Below are positions 21,912 through 32,438 of a stretch of DNA of 64,000 nt, in pieces (within the stretch, counting starts at the first letter, position 1; each line of letters begins with the position of its first letter). The DNA is from Eutypa lata (lineage: Eukaryota; Ascomycota; Sordariomycetes; Xylariales; Diatrypaceae), in NCBI GenBank assembly GCA_022661535.1, contig JAKULF010000009.1, positions 124,001-188,000 on the forward strand, read 5' to 3'. Position numbers and translations under genes: made by a program. The notes beneath the pieces are model-generated. The model saw nothing but the letters and a program-made list of their open reading frames with translations. It searched no databases and was not told where the DNA came from.

Positions 21912-23624
21912 ATGATGTCTGAGCCCGAGCCTAAAGCACAACCTGATACGTCACTGGAGCAAGTGGAAACCACACTTACCAGAGGCCAACCTCCTGTCGT
22001 AGCGATGCCGGAAGAATTCAGGCATACCTGGCGTATCTGGGCCATCTTTCTGGTTCTTACACTATTGTCGTTCCTCTCAGCCCTCGATTCCTCTATCATC
22101 ACAACGTCTCTCCCAACAATTACGCGAGAGATTGGCGGGAGCAGCCAGTACGTGTGGATCGCGAACTCGTATCTTTTCGCATCCACGGTACCACAGCCTC
22201 TGTACGGCCAGATATCCAATATCTTCGGCCGTCGGAACCCCCTCCTCGTAGCCATCTGCTTCTTCTTCGTCGGCAGTGGCCTAGCGGGTGGAGCCCATAA
22301 TGCGACTACACTGATGGCTGCTAGGGTAATCCAAGGCCTCGGTACCGGGGGCTTGTATGTGTTGCCAGAAATCATCATGTGCGATCTTATCCCACCTCGC
22401 CATCGTGGCCCATACCTAAGCGCTCTCTTATCAACAGCAGCTATCGGCAACACTGCTGGTCCTATCATAGGTGGGGCACTCGCTCAGTCCCATCCCGGCT
22501 GGCGGTGGATCTTCTGGATCAATTTACCAATAACCGCGGTAGGCCTTGTATCTATGGTATTTCTATTGAGGGTGAAATATGAACGCAGCCAGTCCTGGGC
22601 TACTGCACTAGCTCGCGTGGACTTGCTCGGTAACGCGATATTCGTACCGTCCATGGTCTCCACCTTCTTCGGGTTGATTATGGGCGGTAACAATACCACA
22701 GGGTTCTCATGGAACAACTGGCGAATCATCCTGGCACTCGTTCTCGGGATAGTCGGCTGGATTGGCTTCCATGTCCATCAAGCCTCACCTATCTGCTACG
22801 AACCTAGCATGCCCCCGAGACTATTCAAGAATCGCACCTCTGTTGTCGGCTTTCTGATGGTTTTTCTTGCTTCGATCATGTCCCAGGGCATCAGTTATTT
22901 CCTGCCGATTTACTTCCAGGCTATTAAGGGGTCGTCGCCGTTAATGTCAGGCGTTTATTACTTACCCTTCACCATTGGTCTTCTCCTTCTCGCGGTTACG
23001 GCTGGCGTTTTCTTATCTAAAACAGGGCTTTACAAACCAGCCCATTTGGCAGGATGGGCTTTAAGCGCTATTGGCGTAGGCCTCTTCTCGATGTTGAATC
23101 GGGAGACAAGCATTGGAGCTTGGGTCGGCTTCCAGGTCATTGCAGCAGGTGGCACTGGTTTTATTTTTACCGTCTCGTTGCCCTCTACTTTAGCAGGTCT
23201 TTCTGAATCCGATGTTGCCGTCGCCACGGGGACTTATGCCTTCGTACGTACATTCGGGTTTGTCTGGGGTGTTACCATATCATCTATTACATTCAATAGC
23301 CAGATCAACTCCCATCTGAGCACCATAGACGACCCCTCTGTACGTCAACTATTAGCAGATGGCGCGGCATATACCTATGCTGCTGGGCTGAATGGCGGCT
23401 CACAGAAAATCGGCAACCTTCTGGAGCCTACCAGGAGTCAGGTGATCAATGTATACACCCAAGCCATACGCACTGTGTGGTTGGTATTCGTTGGTGTGTC
23501 ATGTTTGGGTTTCGTGACCACCTTTGTTGAAAAGCAAATCAAGCTACGAGAACAGCATACCACTGAATTTGGCCTTGTTGACAAAGAAGCTTCTCAGATT
23601 ACAGTGGAGGAGGGCACTTCCTAA
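21912..23624 (+). CDS. MFS drug:H+ antiporter, DHA2 (14-TM) family
   Basis: A single exon encodes 570 residues from the ATG at 21912. An in-frame ATG at 21804 would add 36 poorly conserved residues, so the later start is preferred. A hydrophilic N-terminus is followed by about 14 membrane segments. Family motifs are L-D-S-S-I-I-T-T-S-L-P in TM1, Y-G-Q-I-S-N-I-F-G-R-R between TM2 and TM3, Q-G-L-G-T-G-G, and antiporter motif C, G-N-T-A-G-P-I-I-G-G. It is expected in the plasma membrane, exporting toxic small molecules by proton exchange. It lacks introns, unlike the other transporter genes in the window. Divergence with the P450 suggests export or self-protection for the P450 product, which is inference. 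Confidence 0.93.
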   Translation: MMSEPEPKAQPDTSLEQVETTLTRGQPPVVAMPEEFRHTWRIWAIFLVLTLLSFLSALDSSIITTSLPTITREIGGSSQYVWIANSYLFASTVPQPLYGQISNIFGRRNPLLVAICFFFVGSGLAGGAHNATTLMAARVIQGLGTGGLYVLPEIIMCDLIPPRHRGPYLSALLSTAAIGNTAGPIIGGALAQSHPGWRWIFWINLPITAVGLVSMVFLLRVKYERSQSWATALARVDLLGNAIFVPSMVSTFFGLIMGGNNTTGFSWNNWRIILALVLGIVGWIGFHVHQASPICYEPSMPPRLFKNRTSVVGFLMVFLASIMSQGISYFLPIYFQAIKGSSPLMSGVYYLPFTIGLLLLAVTAGVFLSKTGLYKPAHLAGWALSAIGVGLFSMLNRETSIGAWVGFQVIAAGGTGFIFTVSLPSTLAGLSESDVAVATGTYAFVRTFGFVWGVTISSITFNSQINSHLSTIDDPSVRQLLADGAAYTYAAGLNGGSQKIGNLLEPTRSQVINVYTQAIRTVWLVFVGVSCLGFVTTFVEKQIKLREQHTTEFGLVDKEASQITVEEGTS

Positions 23625-24532
23625 CTTTCACTTGATCTCATTTAACATGAACAAAGATATCGTAGACGTTCCAAATCCGTGTTCAATGGAAGAATCAAGT
23701 TTGTGATACTTTCCCACTGCAACAGCTGGTCAGGAGGCTTCAGTTATAACTACCAACGATCCTGAGATGATATTAATAAGGACTTTTCTTTTAATATATA
23801 AAATGCTCTTCGTTATCTGGGTATCTTGAATGATAAAAACTTAGGTAAATGCCAGCACTGCAAATTCTTGAATTGGATTTTTAAATATTGTTTTATTAAG
23901 CTTTTTCTTATTAGTTAACTTTTTAATTAAGTTTATTAAATATTTTGGCTTTTTCAAAAATGTTATAAGGTTAACAATAGTGACATGAAGCTTAAAAAGA
24001 TCATCTGCTTAGTGAGGAAGTGATGAGATGGTAAGGTCACAGTAGCTTAGGTTTTAAGATCCCTTTGTTCCTCGTCAGTGAGAAACAAAGACAGATTTAA
24101 TGGAATTGAGCTTTATAATTTGAAATTTTGCTTTATTATATACTCAGACCTTAATGCTATTGAAGGGTTAGTTAAGTCTGCACACCTTGTAGGATATTCC
24201 AATTGTTAAAGTTGTATAATCTCAAAGTGACAAACAATATAACTACTTCTCGTACGGTATCCAAAATGAGTAGCGATAGGCCTCTAGGACTTGTAGATGG
24301 ATAAATGAATGTTAAAATATTCATAATAGTTGAAACTACCATAATGAGGTCACTCCAATTTCGTACCCCTAGCACCACATTCATGTAGAGCTCTCTTCAA
24401 CTACCATTGGCACAAGGAACCATATTGACTTGATAGAACAATAGCATCTTGTAAGAAAAGACATTCGCAGATGGTGTAAAAAAGCCTCCACCAACTTGTG
24501 ATAACCTTGTGAGTGTCAAACTATTCGAGTTC
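23625..24532. other. AT-rich spacer
   Basis: Very AT-rich around 23860-23960 (TTTATTAAG/TTAATTAAG runs). A minus-strand hydrophobic frame (24384-24172, 70 codons) has no recognised similarity and is not called. Confidence 0.45.
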
Positions 24533-26068
24533 CTATTCCGGGTTCTGGCCGGGAAGACTAGGCAGCCCTGTAATCAAGTGTTAGCCTCTGTATACATAGT
24601 TTCAAACAGACAATCTATTACTTACAACTGTCGATATCCTCGTTCACCATATCAGGAACCTGACATTGGTTCTGTTCAGCAATACTCTGGGGTGTGAGCA
24701 TTGGAGCGGAGACATAGGTATGACCATCCATGGCTCGTTGGAGTGAATCACCCTCCCAGCCGAAAAGGTAATCAGCATGGTTAGAAAACCCGGTGGAATC
24801 ACCGTTCGACCACACGAATGGCTGCTGGCCATCGACAAAGTCTGCCGGATCGCTGAAGGATGTAGTGTCCCAAACAGTCTCGAGTAGGATCTGGGGAAGT
24901 CTAACTGGGTGGGTAGAAGGGCAAGGACCACCCGATTCGAAGGTGCCGCTCTCTGGATATGCGACATGATCTTGGTGGTTAGGGGAATCTAAGTTCTCTC
25001 CATCCCAGCAGGTGGGGAAGCGGTGGTTTCTGTTACATGTTAACATATTACACACGAATTCGAACGCTTCTATGTCTCGAAGTGTTTAGAGTACACAGAA
25101 AAAGTACTCAGTTAGAAGAGAGCCACATACTACAAGATAGGTTAGTTCATATACCCTAATTGATACGCTTATGATCATGGTTTAATAAAAAGAGAGCGAG
25201 GGGTTGAAAGAGACACAGTCTTTTACATACCGCCATGATACCTCCGGGACAAGGTGTTGTTGGGAATCCGATAGATTCCGGAGCGCGGTTGCCTTGATTC
25301 GCATCTAAACAGATGTATGTGAGCTGGCGCCACCTGCGTGCCTCTTCACGGTCACGGAAAGTCGTATCTCCCACAAGCATCCGAAATCCTGGTTTGAAAG
25401 CTGTGACGCTGGATCTCTGAGCGGTATCGAAGAGGGCATCGGACATGTAATAGACGACCTTGTAGATAAGTTAGATGACAATTATGTTGCTTAATTATCC
25501 ATGCTCTGCTTACCATGCCACCTAGGGTACCCTCCACTGTAACACCTGTAGTTAGCAAATGGTTCTGAATAGGGGTGAAAGTGGGATGTGAGGTTCTTAG
25601 AAGTCCATTCCACCGAAAGGAATATCCAAGTGACATTGAACCCTTAACTTAGCAGGAAGGAAATACAATGACTACTGAAATTGCTTACTTCCGAATTGGG
25701 CCTTCTGTGGGACCCTCTTGTAAGTTCCATTCTTAGCATGATAGTACAGAACAGCGGTCCAGTAGTTAGAGAAGTCCTCCTTGAATTGACAGCTCGTGCA
25801 GCTTGAAAGTTCCACAAGGTCATGGGTTTCCGGAGGCATAGAGATGTTGAACGAGTCCTACACAACGTTAGAGAAGCTAACCGAAGTCAAGCTATAAGAG
25901 GCTGGGACGTACTCCTCCAATGATCTGGTGAAGATGAGTAGACGGTTTCATGCCAGGGTTGACTAAGGGATCCAGACGTTGGACAGTCAAACCAGCACAT
26001 CCAAACCGTAGGAGTGCATTTGCAGGCGCAAGTAGCCCTAAGGCAGCGATGAAGGTATTCAACTGCAT
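24533..26068 (-). CDS. Secreted DUF1996 protein, one exon junction unresolved
   Basis: Exons read as 25913-26068, 25689-25857, 25514-25545, 25231-25458, 24626-25029 and 24533-24567. The N-terminus is a signal peptide (M-Q-L-N-T-F-I-A-A-L-G-L-L-A). Next comes the DUF1996 opening, V-N-P-G-M-K-P-S-T-H-L-H-Q-I-I-G-G. Core landmarks are C-T-S-C-Q-F-K-E-D, A-F-K-P-G-F-R-M-L-V-G-D, the block C-W-D-G-E-N-L-D-S-P-N-H-Q, and the tail D-I-D-S-W-L-P-S-L-P-G. All junctions fit except that between exons 4 and 5. The only good donor (GTATGT at 25230) leaves phase 0, but the exon after CAG at 25030 needs phase 2. Either a micro-exon lies in the 200-nt gap, or a one-base shift makes this an incipient pseudogene. 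The family is secreted or wall-associated; its activity is unknown. Gene recognition is firm, integrity less so. Confidence 0.8.
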
Positions 26069-27135
26069 CTTGACGACGACTCTGTGAGTTCCTGGTTTGA
26101 AGATTGTGTCGACTCTAGAGCAGAAGTATGAAACAGGAAATACAGCGGATATTTGTGATCTTGAATATGCAGAATATGGTAGCCACCCGCTTGTTGAAAA
26201 ATGACTACCGGCTCTGTCAGAACTGACTATGAGACGGGTGTGGCTGCCCGGCTCGGAAAATATCATGCATTAATATCAGAAGTTGCTTCGATAGGTGAAC
26301 AGGCCTGACCTTACATCCGGTTAATGTGGAGAATACCTTGTACCGAACTCAGATATGAATGCCAAGGTGTTGATCATTTAAACAGACACGCATTGGGCGA
26401 CCTGTCTGGCTTAGTAGCTGATGACACAAGTTACTTTATGGAATGTCAATATCAGACGAAAGCAGGATCCCAAACGGTTGTCTTGACATAGAACCCCTTT
26501 CTAACCCAACTACCGACCAGACTTTTCATCAACTACTAGAATTCATTCCCACGATAATAGTTATCTAGCTTTCTTCGTAGTAGTACACAACTTGTTGTAC
26601 ACTATGCCATACTATCTGCAAGATTTATGGAATAGCTTAAGAATTCATGTTTATGCATCATAGTTAGAAAAGACTTAGAATAGAGAAGTGGATTCCAATG
26701 AAGCCAGAAGATGTGGAGAGTACATTGCTTAGAGCTGTCACGGACTTCTCAATTACCTCTAAAATATAGCAATGATTGACATGCTTCTATTTTTACCCGC
26801 CCCGCACTATGGTAAGACATTATATCAAGCACCCTTAGATTCTAGCCAATGAGAATGTATGATCAGTTCTTGGGTATCAATTATATAATCAGGAAGGACA
26901 GCTCCGGCTGCACTTGATGGGCTCGGCTAATATCGAGTAATTAAACCATATCATGAATCTGAATTGCAGTGAATGCGTTGACAGAATTCGGTCGTCATAC
27001 ATGATTTGCTGCCATCTAAGTAGCGCGTTCATGAGTTACTTATATAAGTTTCACTCACGCATCCGGCAGACATCTCTACCATGGACTTCCGGACCTAATA
27101 TCGTCTTGGCAAACTGCGGTCTTTCAGCAGACACG
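26069..27135. promoter_or_regulatory. Divergent spacer with TATA box for the small secreted protein gene
   Basis: It lies between DUF1996 (minus) and the cysteine-rich peptide gene (plus). TATATAA at 27041-27047 is about 89 bases before the ATG at 27136, a normal fungal arrangement. Nothing else recognised. Confidence 0.45.
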
Positions 27136-27468
27136 ATGAAGCTCTCACTCGCATTTACCCCCTTCTGGCTCACCATCGCTCTCGGACAATTCCCTGAGTG
27201 CACTCGAGAGCTTGCAGCCACCGACGAGTGTGCTGACGTTATCAATGCCAACGCCTGCTACAACCAATTCCGGTTTACAGACAACCGAACATTATCCTGC
27301 ATTGGTGGAACAGACGATAATGATAGGGCTAGAAAGGTCTAGAGCCTCACATATACCGGCATTCTTAATGTTCCTGCTGCTAACCAGTGTTTGTAGGCAT
27401 GCCAGTGTTGTACGTGTGTCGGCACCCAGATGTGCGACTGGGTAACGCGACAAGGATTCCAATGTTAA
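27136..27468 (+). CDS. Small secreted cysteine-rich protein (effector-like)
   Basis: Exons 27136-27336 and 27397-27468 give 90 residues. The 60-nt intron starts with the unusual donor GTCTAG, has a CTGCTAACC branch region, and ends TTGTAG in phase 0. Residues 1-17 form a signal peptide (M-K-L-S-L-A-F...I-A-L-G). The mature part has ten Cys at 22, 32, 41, 55, 69, 71, 72, 74, 80 and 90, enough for five disulphides. A dense C-x-C-C-x-C cluster opens the second exon, and Cys is the final residue. A TATA box lies upstream. No named family is recognised. Size, secretion signal and Cys density are those of fungal effector or antimicrobial-type peptides, but no function can be assigned. It is head-to-head with the DUF1996 gene. 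Confidence 0.75.
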
Positions 27469-27968
27469 GGCGACAGTGAAGGTTAGAGAGCGGTCTTACC
27501 TGTGTGGATTTGGGTGGGAAATTATAAGAGTTATGTTTCACAGTCTGACAATTGCTATTTTGACCCTTTTTCTTTTCATTGTGGCCATGAAGCGTCGCTC
27601 TCTTCCCATGATCCTTCTTCAGATGGATGTTCAACCCCTGTTAGAATAATTGCTACTGTGTACATTAATACACCTACACACCCGTTTTCAAACGGAAAGG
27701 TTGCATGGCATGATGGCTTTCTAAAATGAACCTCATGCATTTGACTGAGGTGAAGGCGGAAGATAGTGAGGAATATAAGGTAACGATGGACTACACATGA
27801 AATTCCAAGCTTCTACGTCTTTCCGTCCTCCTGGCTACCCCTTAACCGCCTAGATGTAGTTTCCAATATAAAAGTCTCCCTACACCTAGGTCTGTCTTCT
27901 GCGTAGTTTCGAGACCATTTCGCTTGTAAGATGTTAGATTCGTAGTTAATGCTTCAGGGAGTAATATC
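27469..27968. other. Intergenic between convergent genes
   Basis: Only 3' flanks of the secreted peptide gene and the permease gene were seen. Confidence 0.5.
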
Positions 27969-30051
27969 TTACAGGTCACGACGTTGCAGTAAAACAGCAG
28001 TGGCCAAGGTCATGGCTGCGCAGACTATAAGGCCTACAGTAACCGAGTTCCCTACTAGGAAGCGTGGTGCATAGTTGGTGTCATACGTTATCAGGGCTAT
28101 CCAAGCATTGAATGCATAACTATTCCTCAATGTTAGTAGACCTTGGGGATGGGAGTCTCGTCTAGACCTTCTGCAAGGAAGCAAACTTACGCTATGGAAT
28201 TCGTCGTCCCGAGGATAAACTTCCGCTCTAGGCTATCTCCAGCACAATATTCGTTGACCATCGTCTTACATGAACGGTGAGCAAGAGTACAAAGAGTCCA
28301 ATCTGATCGATTATGCACTTACAAGAAATATGGGACCTGATCCTTGGGCAAATCTAGGTTACGGTTAATATTGGACATCAAGCTCATTCTCAGGGACTCT
28401 GCCTAACCCAGTAAGATAATACGACGCCCATTTGAGACCAAATGGCACTCCATCCCAAATTGCAAGGTTCATAGCTGCAAAGAAGCAGACTGCCAAGGAG
28501 AAGAAAGCAATTGGCGCGCGCACTTGAAGTGCATCGCTTGTCCACCCATAGATCAGTGTAGTTACGATTGTTACGGCATTAGTGACTGTTGGGTAGGTGT
28601 TGATCTGTGGGACGGTGTATCTATCGAATGTGAGTGTCCAGTACGTGGTCCTATCAACCCTGTCTTCCCTTACCTGTTGAGACTCTTCAACCAGAGGTTC
28701 ATATAGCTCCCAATATTCTCACTGCAAATGAAGAAACTGCTTGATGTTAGTGTGAACTAAACCTATTCCCTTTAGGATGTATATACTAACGTGTAATAAG
28801 CCGTGTATACCCAGAAGTGCCACTTTTTCAATACACGGAGGAGTCCTGAAATCGTAACAGGTTCTTCAAGGTGCTTACCAGCACGATCCATTCGTTCCAG
28901 GGCGAGGAGCTTTTCTTCGGTGGTCAGCCAATGCACCCGGGTGTTGCTTGGCAAGTCGGGAACCGCATAGTACCCTATCACGTCAACTAATGATAAACGT
29001 GGTATGATTAACAGTTGCTTACCCCAAAGCGCCATCGGCAACGTGATAACACCATCAAAAATAAATAGCCAGCGCCATCCTGAGAGGCCGTGAACACCAT
29101 TAAGTCCAGAGTATAGAGCAGCTTGCTGGTACCAGTTAGACTTTCCTATCAGTTTGGTTGCTGGACTACCCACCAAATAACCGCTAAACATTGATCCAAC
29201 AAAAGCGGAAGCAAAGAAAATGCAGGCTCTCTTCGCAAGTTCTATCGAAATAAGTAAGAGTCTTGAAGGTCAAGTACCTGTCTTTTGATCTACCACTAAC
29301 CTTGCTTCGTATACCAACCGCCTAAAACAGTATGGACAGCAGGGTAAAATGTACCTTCTCCAAATCCCACCTATTATCTCTCGTCAGAAAGTTTCCCTAA
29401 TGAGTAACAATATACTGACCAGAAAGCGACAAGCATATAGTTGATAGGGATTCTTCACTGAGGCTGTTGCAAAAGTTACAACAACCCAAAACAATTCCCA
29501 GCTAGGACACCAGAGTGATAGCCTGACTGTGCTCGGTTAGCTACGATCTTTGATCATGGAATGGAAAATTACCTCGAGTACAAATAAGTTGGGATGGTAT
29601 CTGCGATATGACATATCCTCTATAGTGGGTTAAAAGTCATTTCTTTGAAAAGGAGACGATGGAACCCACATGGTCCACATCGTAATGAACATCTGATATT
29701 GATTTCCCACGACATTCAGCTCTTCCTTCATCCCTGACACATAGGCATTGGCTAGAAGTTGTTAATATCCGGGAATAGGGTAAAATTTCACGATCTGGTT
29801 TATTGTTACTTACACAGATTATTTGAATTGAGGTTTTTGCTGAAGTATGAAAAACCAGCCCAGGTGAGGATGAAGAAGTCAATCTTGGCAATAAAGCGTC
29901 GCTCATCAGGGCTACGATCGAGACTATCCCATACCATCGCTCTAAGACGATGTCGCAAAGACTTTCTCTTAATCAGTTCATCGTCGCTAACACCCCTCGA
30001 AGACGGGGTTGAAGTTACAACGGCCGTATTACGCTTATCAGGGACTAACAT
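27969..30051 (-). CDS. MFS anion:cation symporter, allantoate-permease (Dal5) type
   Basis: Thirteen exons are reconstructed: 29814-30051, 29670-29751, 29573-29619, 29420-29526, 29301-29370, 29174-29241, 29023-29125, 28791-28974, 28674-28721, 28408-28620, 28323-28353, 28191-28264 and 27969-28119. They give 471 residues with all phases consistent. Landmarks of the Dal5/Tna1 family are K-I-D-F-F-I-L-T near TM1, Y-V-S-G-M-K-E-E-L, Q-I-P-S-Q-L, F-G-E-G-T-F-Y-P, L-S-G-W-R-W-L-F-I-F-D-G and F-A-Q-G-S-G-P. Two introns (48 nt at 29126-29173; 28975-29022) are multiples of three without stops, so unspliced frames look open; the family alignment shows they are introns. It is a plasma-membrane proton symporter for ureides, vitamins or carboxylates, with exact substrate unknown. 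It is head-to-head with a 2OG oxygenase gene, suggesting joint use of one substrate (inference). Confidence 0.9.
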
Positions 30052-30534
30052 CGCGATACAGTAATTCCCCTATTCTCTATACAACGGAAAAAGAGTGCAA
30101 GTCTAGTTCAGACATACATATGTAATGTACTATTTACCGTACTGGATATTTATTACGATTGATGACCTGGGTCAGTTTCGTTCTTACCTCGCTTTTCTTT
30201 ATCACGTCATCTTTCGGAATATGATGTTTTGATCCATTCAAGCCAAATCGTAATCATTCATTGGCTGAGCAATATTCCCTACGACAACAATCACCCTCCG
30301 AGTCCGCAATGATACCATTAAATTTGGGGTTGTCTTTCCCAGTCCGGCGGAAAGAAGACCGATTTTTCGGAGATGAGGAATTGTTCAAATAACCCCGCCT
30401 TCCACTACCCACCTACCGAAGCACCTAACAGCATCTACTCATGGTGAAATCCATATACTATGTAGCTTTTATTCACTTTCGTATACTATATCAGTCTACA
30501 TGAGTACGTCAGGACTTGATAGTGTGTAGAAACG
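30052..30534. promoter_or_regulatory. Shared promoter of permease and 2OG oxygenase genes
   Basis: The 483-bp divergent spacer contains CCG-N6-CGG at 30359-30370, an everted pair of half-sites typical of Zn2Cys6 regulators. A GATAA word on the minus strand lies near 30200. Either could be chance; position in a short divergent promoter raises interest. Confidence 0.4.
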
Positions 30535-31780
30535 ATGTCTCCGTCACGGGTGATAGAGGATCTTCCCCCCTACGAGTACCCGAATGATACCAGGGAAATC
30601 CGTACGTGTAATTTTTGAAACTAATCGTAGGACGGTAGCTCACACGCCTGGACAGTTGAATATGCAGACCTCGAAGCGCTAGATATTTCAAAGCTAGATC
30701 AACCAGGGGGGAAACAAGCTTTGGCAGACCAAGTGCTTCGATTCATCAACAAAAATGGTTAGAGTCCAGGACGTGGCATCATGGTCAAGCCTCAAGCTAG
30801 CTAACAGAATGCAGGTTTCTTCTATGTTACAGGACATGGATTCTCAGATGAAGAAGTCAAGAAGCAGTACGCACTATGCGGGGCCGTGTTCGATCTTCCA
30901 CTTGAAGAGAAGCTCAAGTATGCGTGCGACACAGCTAAGGGCGATTTCCGAGGATATAAGCCGCAGTCGACCGGAAAACTCTCCGTCCGAGACAACGACG
31001 AACGGTATAATATCCCAAAGTTTACCCCGGAGCACGAGAGGCCTCATCCGCAGATCATTTTGGACCACTTAGACGAGGTCAAGGAGTTCTCCATGAAGGT
31101 GCACGACCGGGTTCTCATCCCACTGTTGCGTCTATTCGCGTACGTTTTGGAGATTGATGAGAACTACTTTGTGGATCGTCATCGGTATGATGCCCCGGGT
31201 CTTGAGTATTTGCGCTACATGAAATACTTCCCGCGATCGGCGGAGGAAGATGCGCAAGCAAGCAACATCTGGGCACGTGGGCACACGGATTACAACACCC
31301 TGACATTCTTGTTTCATCAACCTGTTGCGGGTCTTCAAGTACAGACACCTGAGGGAAGATGGAAGTATGTAAAGTCCCCGAGAGATGCCATTATTGTCAA
31401 TATTGCGGATGCCTTGGAGTTTCTGAGCGGGGGCTACCTGAAGAGTACAGTTCATCGCGTCATAAGGCCTCCTGAGGACCAGGCGGATAAGCCGAGGTTA
31501 AGCTTGATATACTTTGCCCGGCCCGAAGCAAATATCATTCTGAAGCCTGTCGTCAGTCCCCTACTGCAGAGACTCGGCCTACAGTGCGATATCGAGAACT
31601 TTACACATGATGTGACAGCTGAAGGTTCGTCCCATCAGAGCGTTTGTAGGATTGCGACTAACGTGTTTACCAGATTGGGCACGAGCAAGGATTGCAAAAG
31701 ACCACCGATTTCGGACTGGGCAGGTCGATAAGCCTGAGAAAGAAATCATTGCGGGTGTTAATCAAAAGTATTACGACTAA
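30535..31780 (+). CDS. 2-oxoglutarate/Fe(II)-dependent oxygenase, isopenicillin N synthase-like
   Basis: Exons 30535-30549, 30631-30757, 30815-31624 and 31674-31780 give 352 residues. The short first exon (M-S-P-S-R) is the least certain part. The second exon must start at 30631 because TAG precedes it in frame. The last intron (49 nt) is deduced because the spliced end restores the family tail. The N-terminal DIOX_N-like domain has G-F-F-Y-V-T-G-H-G and L-P-L-E-E-K-L-K. The double-stranded beta-helix carries the iron ligands H204-T-D206 and H261, and R275-L-S for 2-oxoglutarate. All catalytic residues are present, so the enzyme should hydroxylate, desaturate or cyclise a small molecule in the cytosol. 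It is divergent from an allantoate-type permease. This subgroup is common in fungi, with substrates mostly unknown. Confidence 0.9.
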
Positions 31781-32438
31781 GTACACGGCAATATATATTG
31801 AGCAATATGTCTGTTATATCTACTAGTGCTCTTATCATTTATTGTGATAAATCAGTCATTACACTTAGACTGCTTGATAGGCCCTAATGGTCTGTAAGAG
31901 AATACAAAATACCTAGAATAAATAAAAGAACGATTAATGGAAATCAAGGGATTCGAAAGATCATGGAGGATGATGCCTAAATACATATCAGATAGAAGAT
32001 CGATTTGTGGGTTAGTAAGCGGGTAGTGAACCGGGTAAAAGCCATGTTGCGGGGAAGAGGAGTGGCATGGAGATGACTGGCAGAGGGCAAAATTCCCTAA
32101 CTTGTTTTCACTACCAATACAGTTTATCCCATAAGTGTAATCTAGCTCTACGTAGGCCCTTGAAATTGTATCTTCTTTTGTAGGCGTTGAAGTTCTATTC
32201 AAACGTCCTGAATGATTAACCTGTCCAGGGACCAGCTCGTCTGCTTCCTCTTGATCCCAATTTATACTTTCTTTTCATTTGCACATATTTCCTCTTGGTA
32301 ATTCTTCCTAGAAGAGACCTGTAACCATCTCACCTGGCTGCCGTGTGGCATTAATCTGGAGGATAATCGATGTGTTGAATTTGGCTATTATCGATACAGG
32401 GTTTGTCTTTTGGCCCGCCTCGACTAACTTCTCTCATA
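31781..32438. other. Intergenic, 5' flank of the peptidase gene
   Basis: No gene recognised. The last 200 bases are pyrimidine-rich before the ATG at 32439. Confidence 0.45.

Noticed and set aside
24172..24384. 70-codon hydrophobic minus-strand frame
   Set aside because: Lies in AT-rich DNA where hydrophobic codons arise by composition; no family features.
30602..30630. 29-nt GTACGT...CGTAG intron in the 2OG oxygenase gene
   Set aside because: Too short for a fungal intron and wrong phase; a GTGATA donor at 30550 gives an 81-nt intron in phase.
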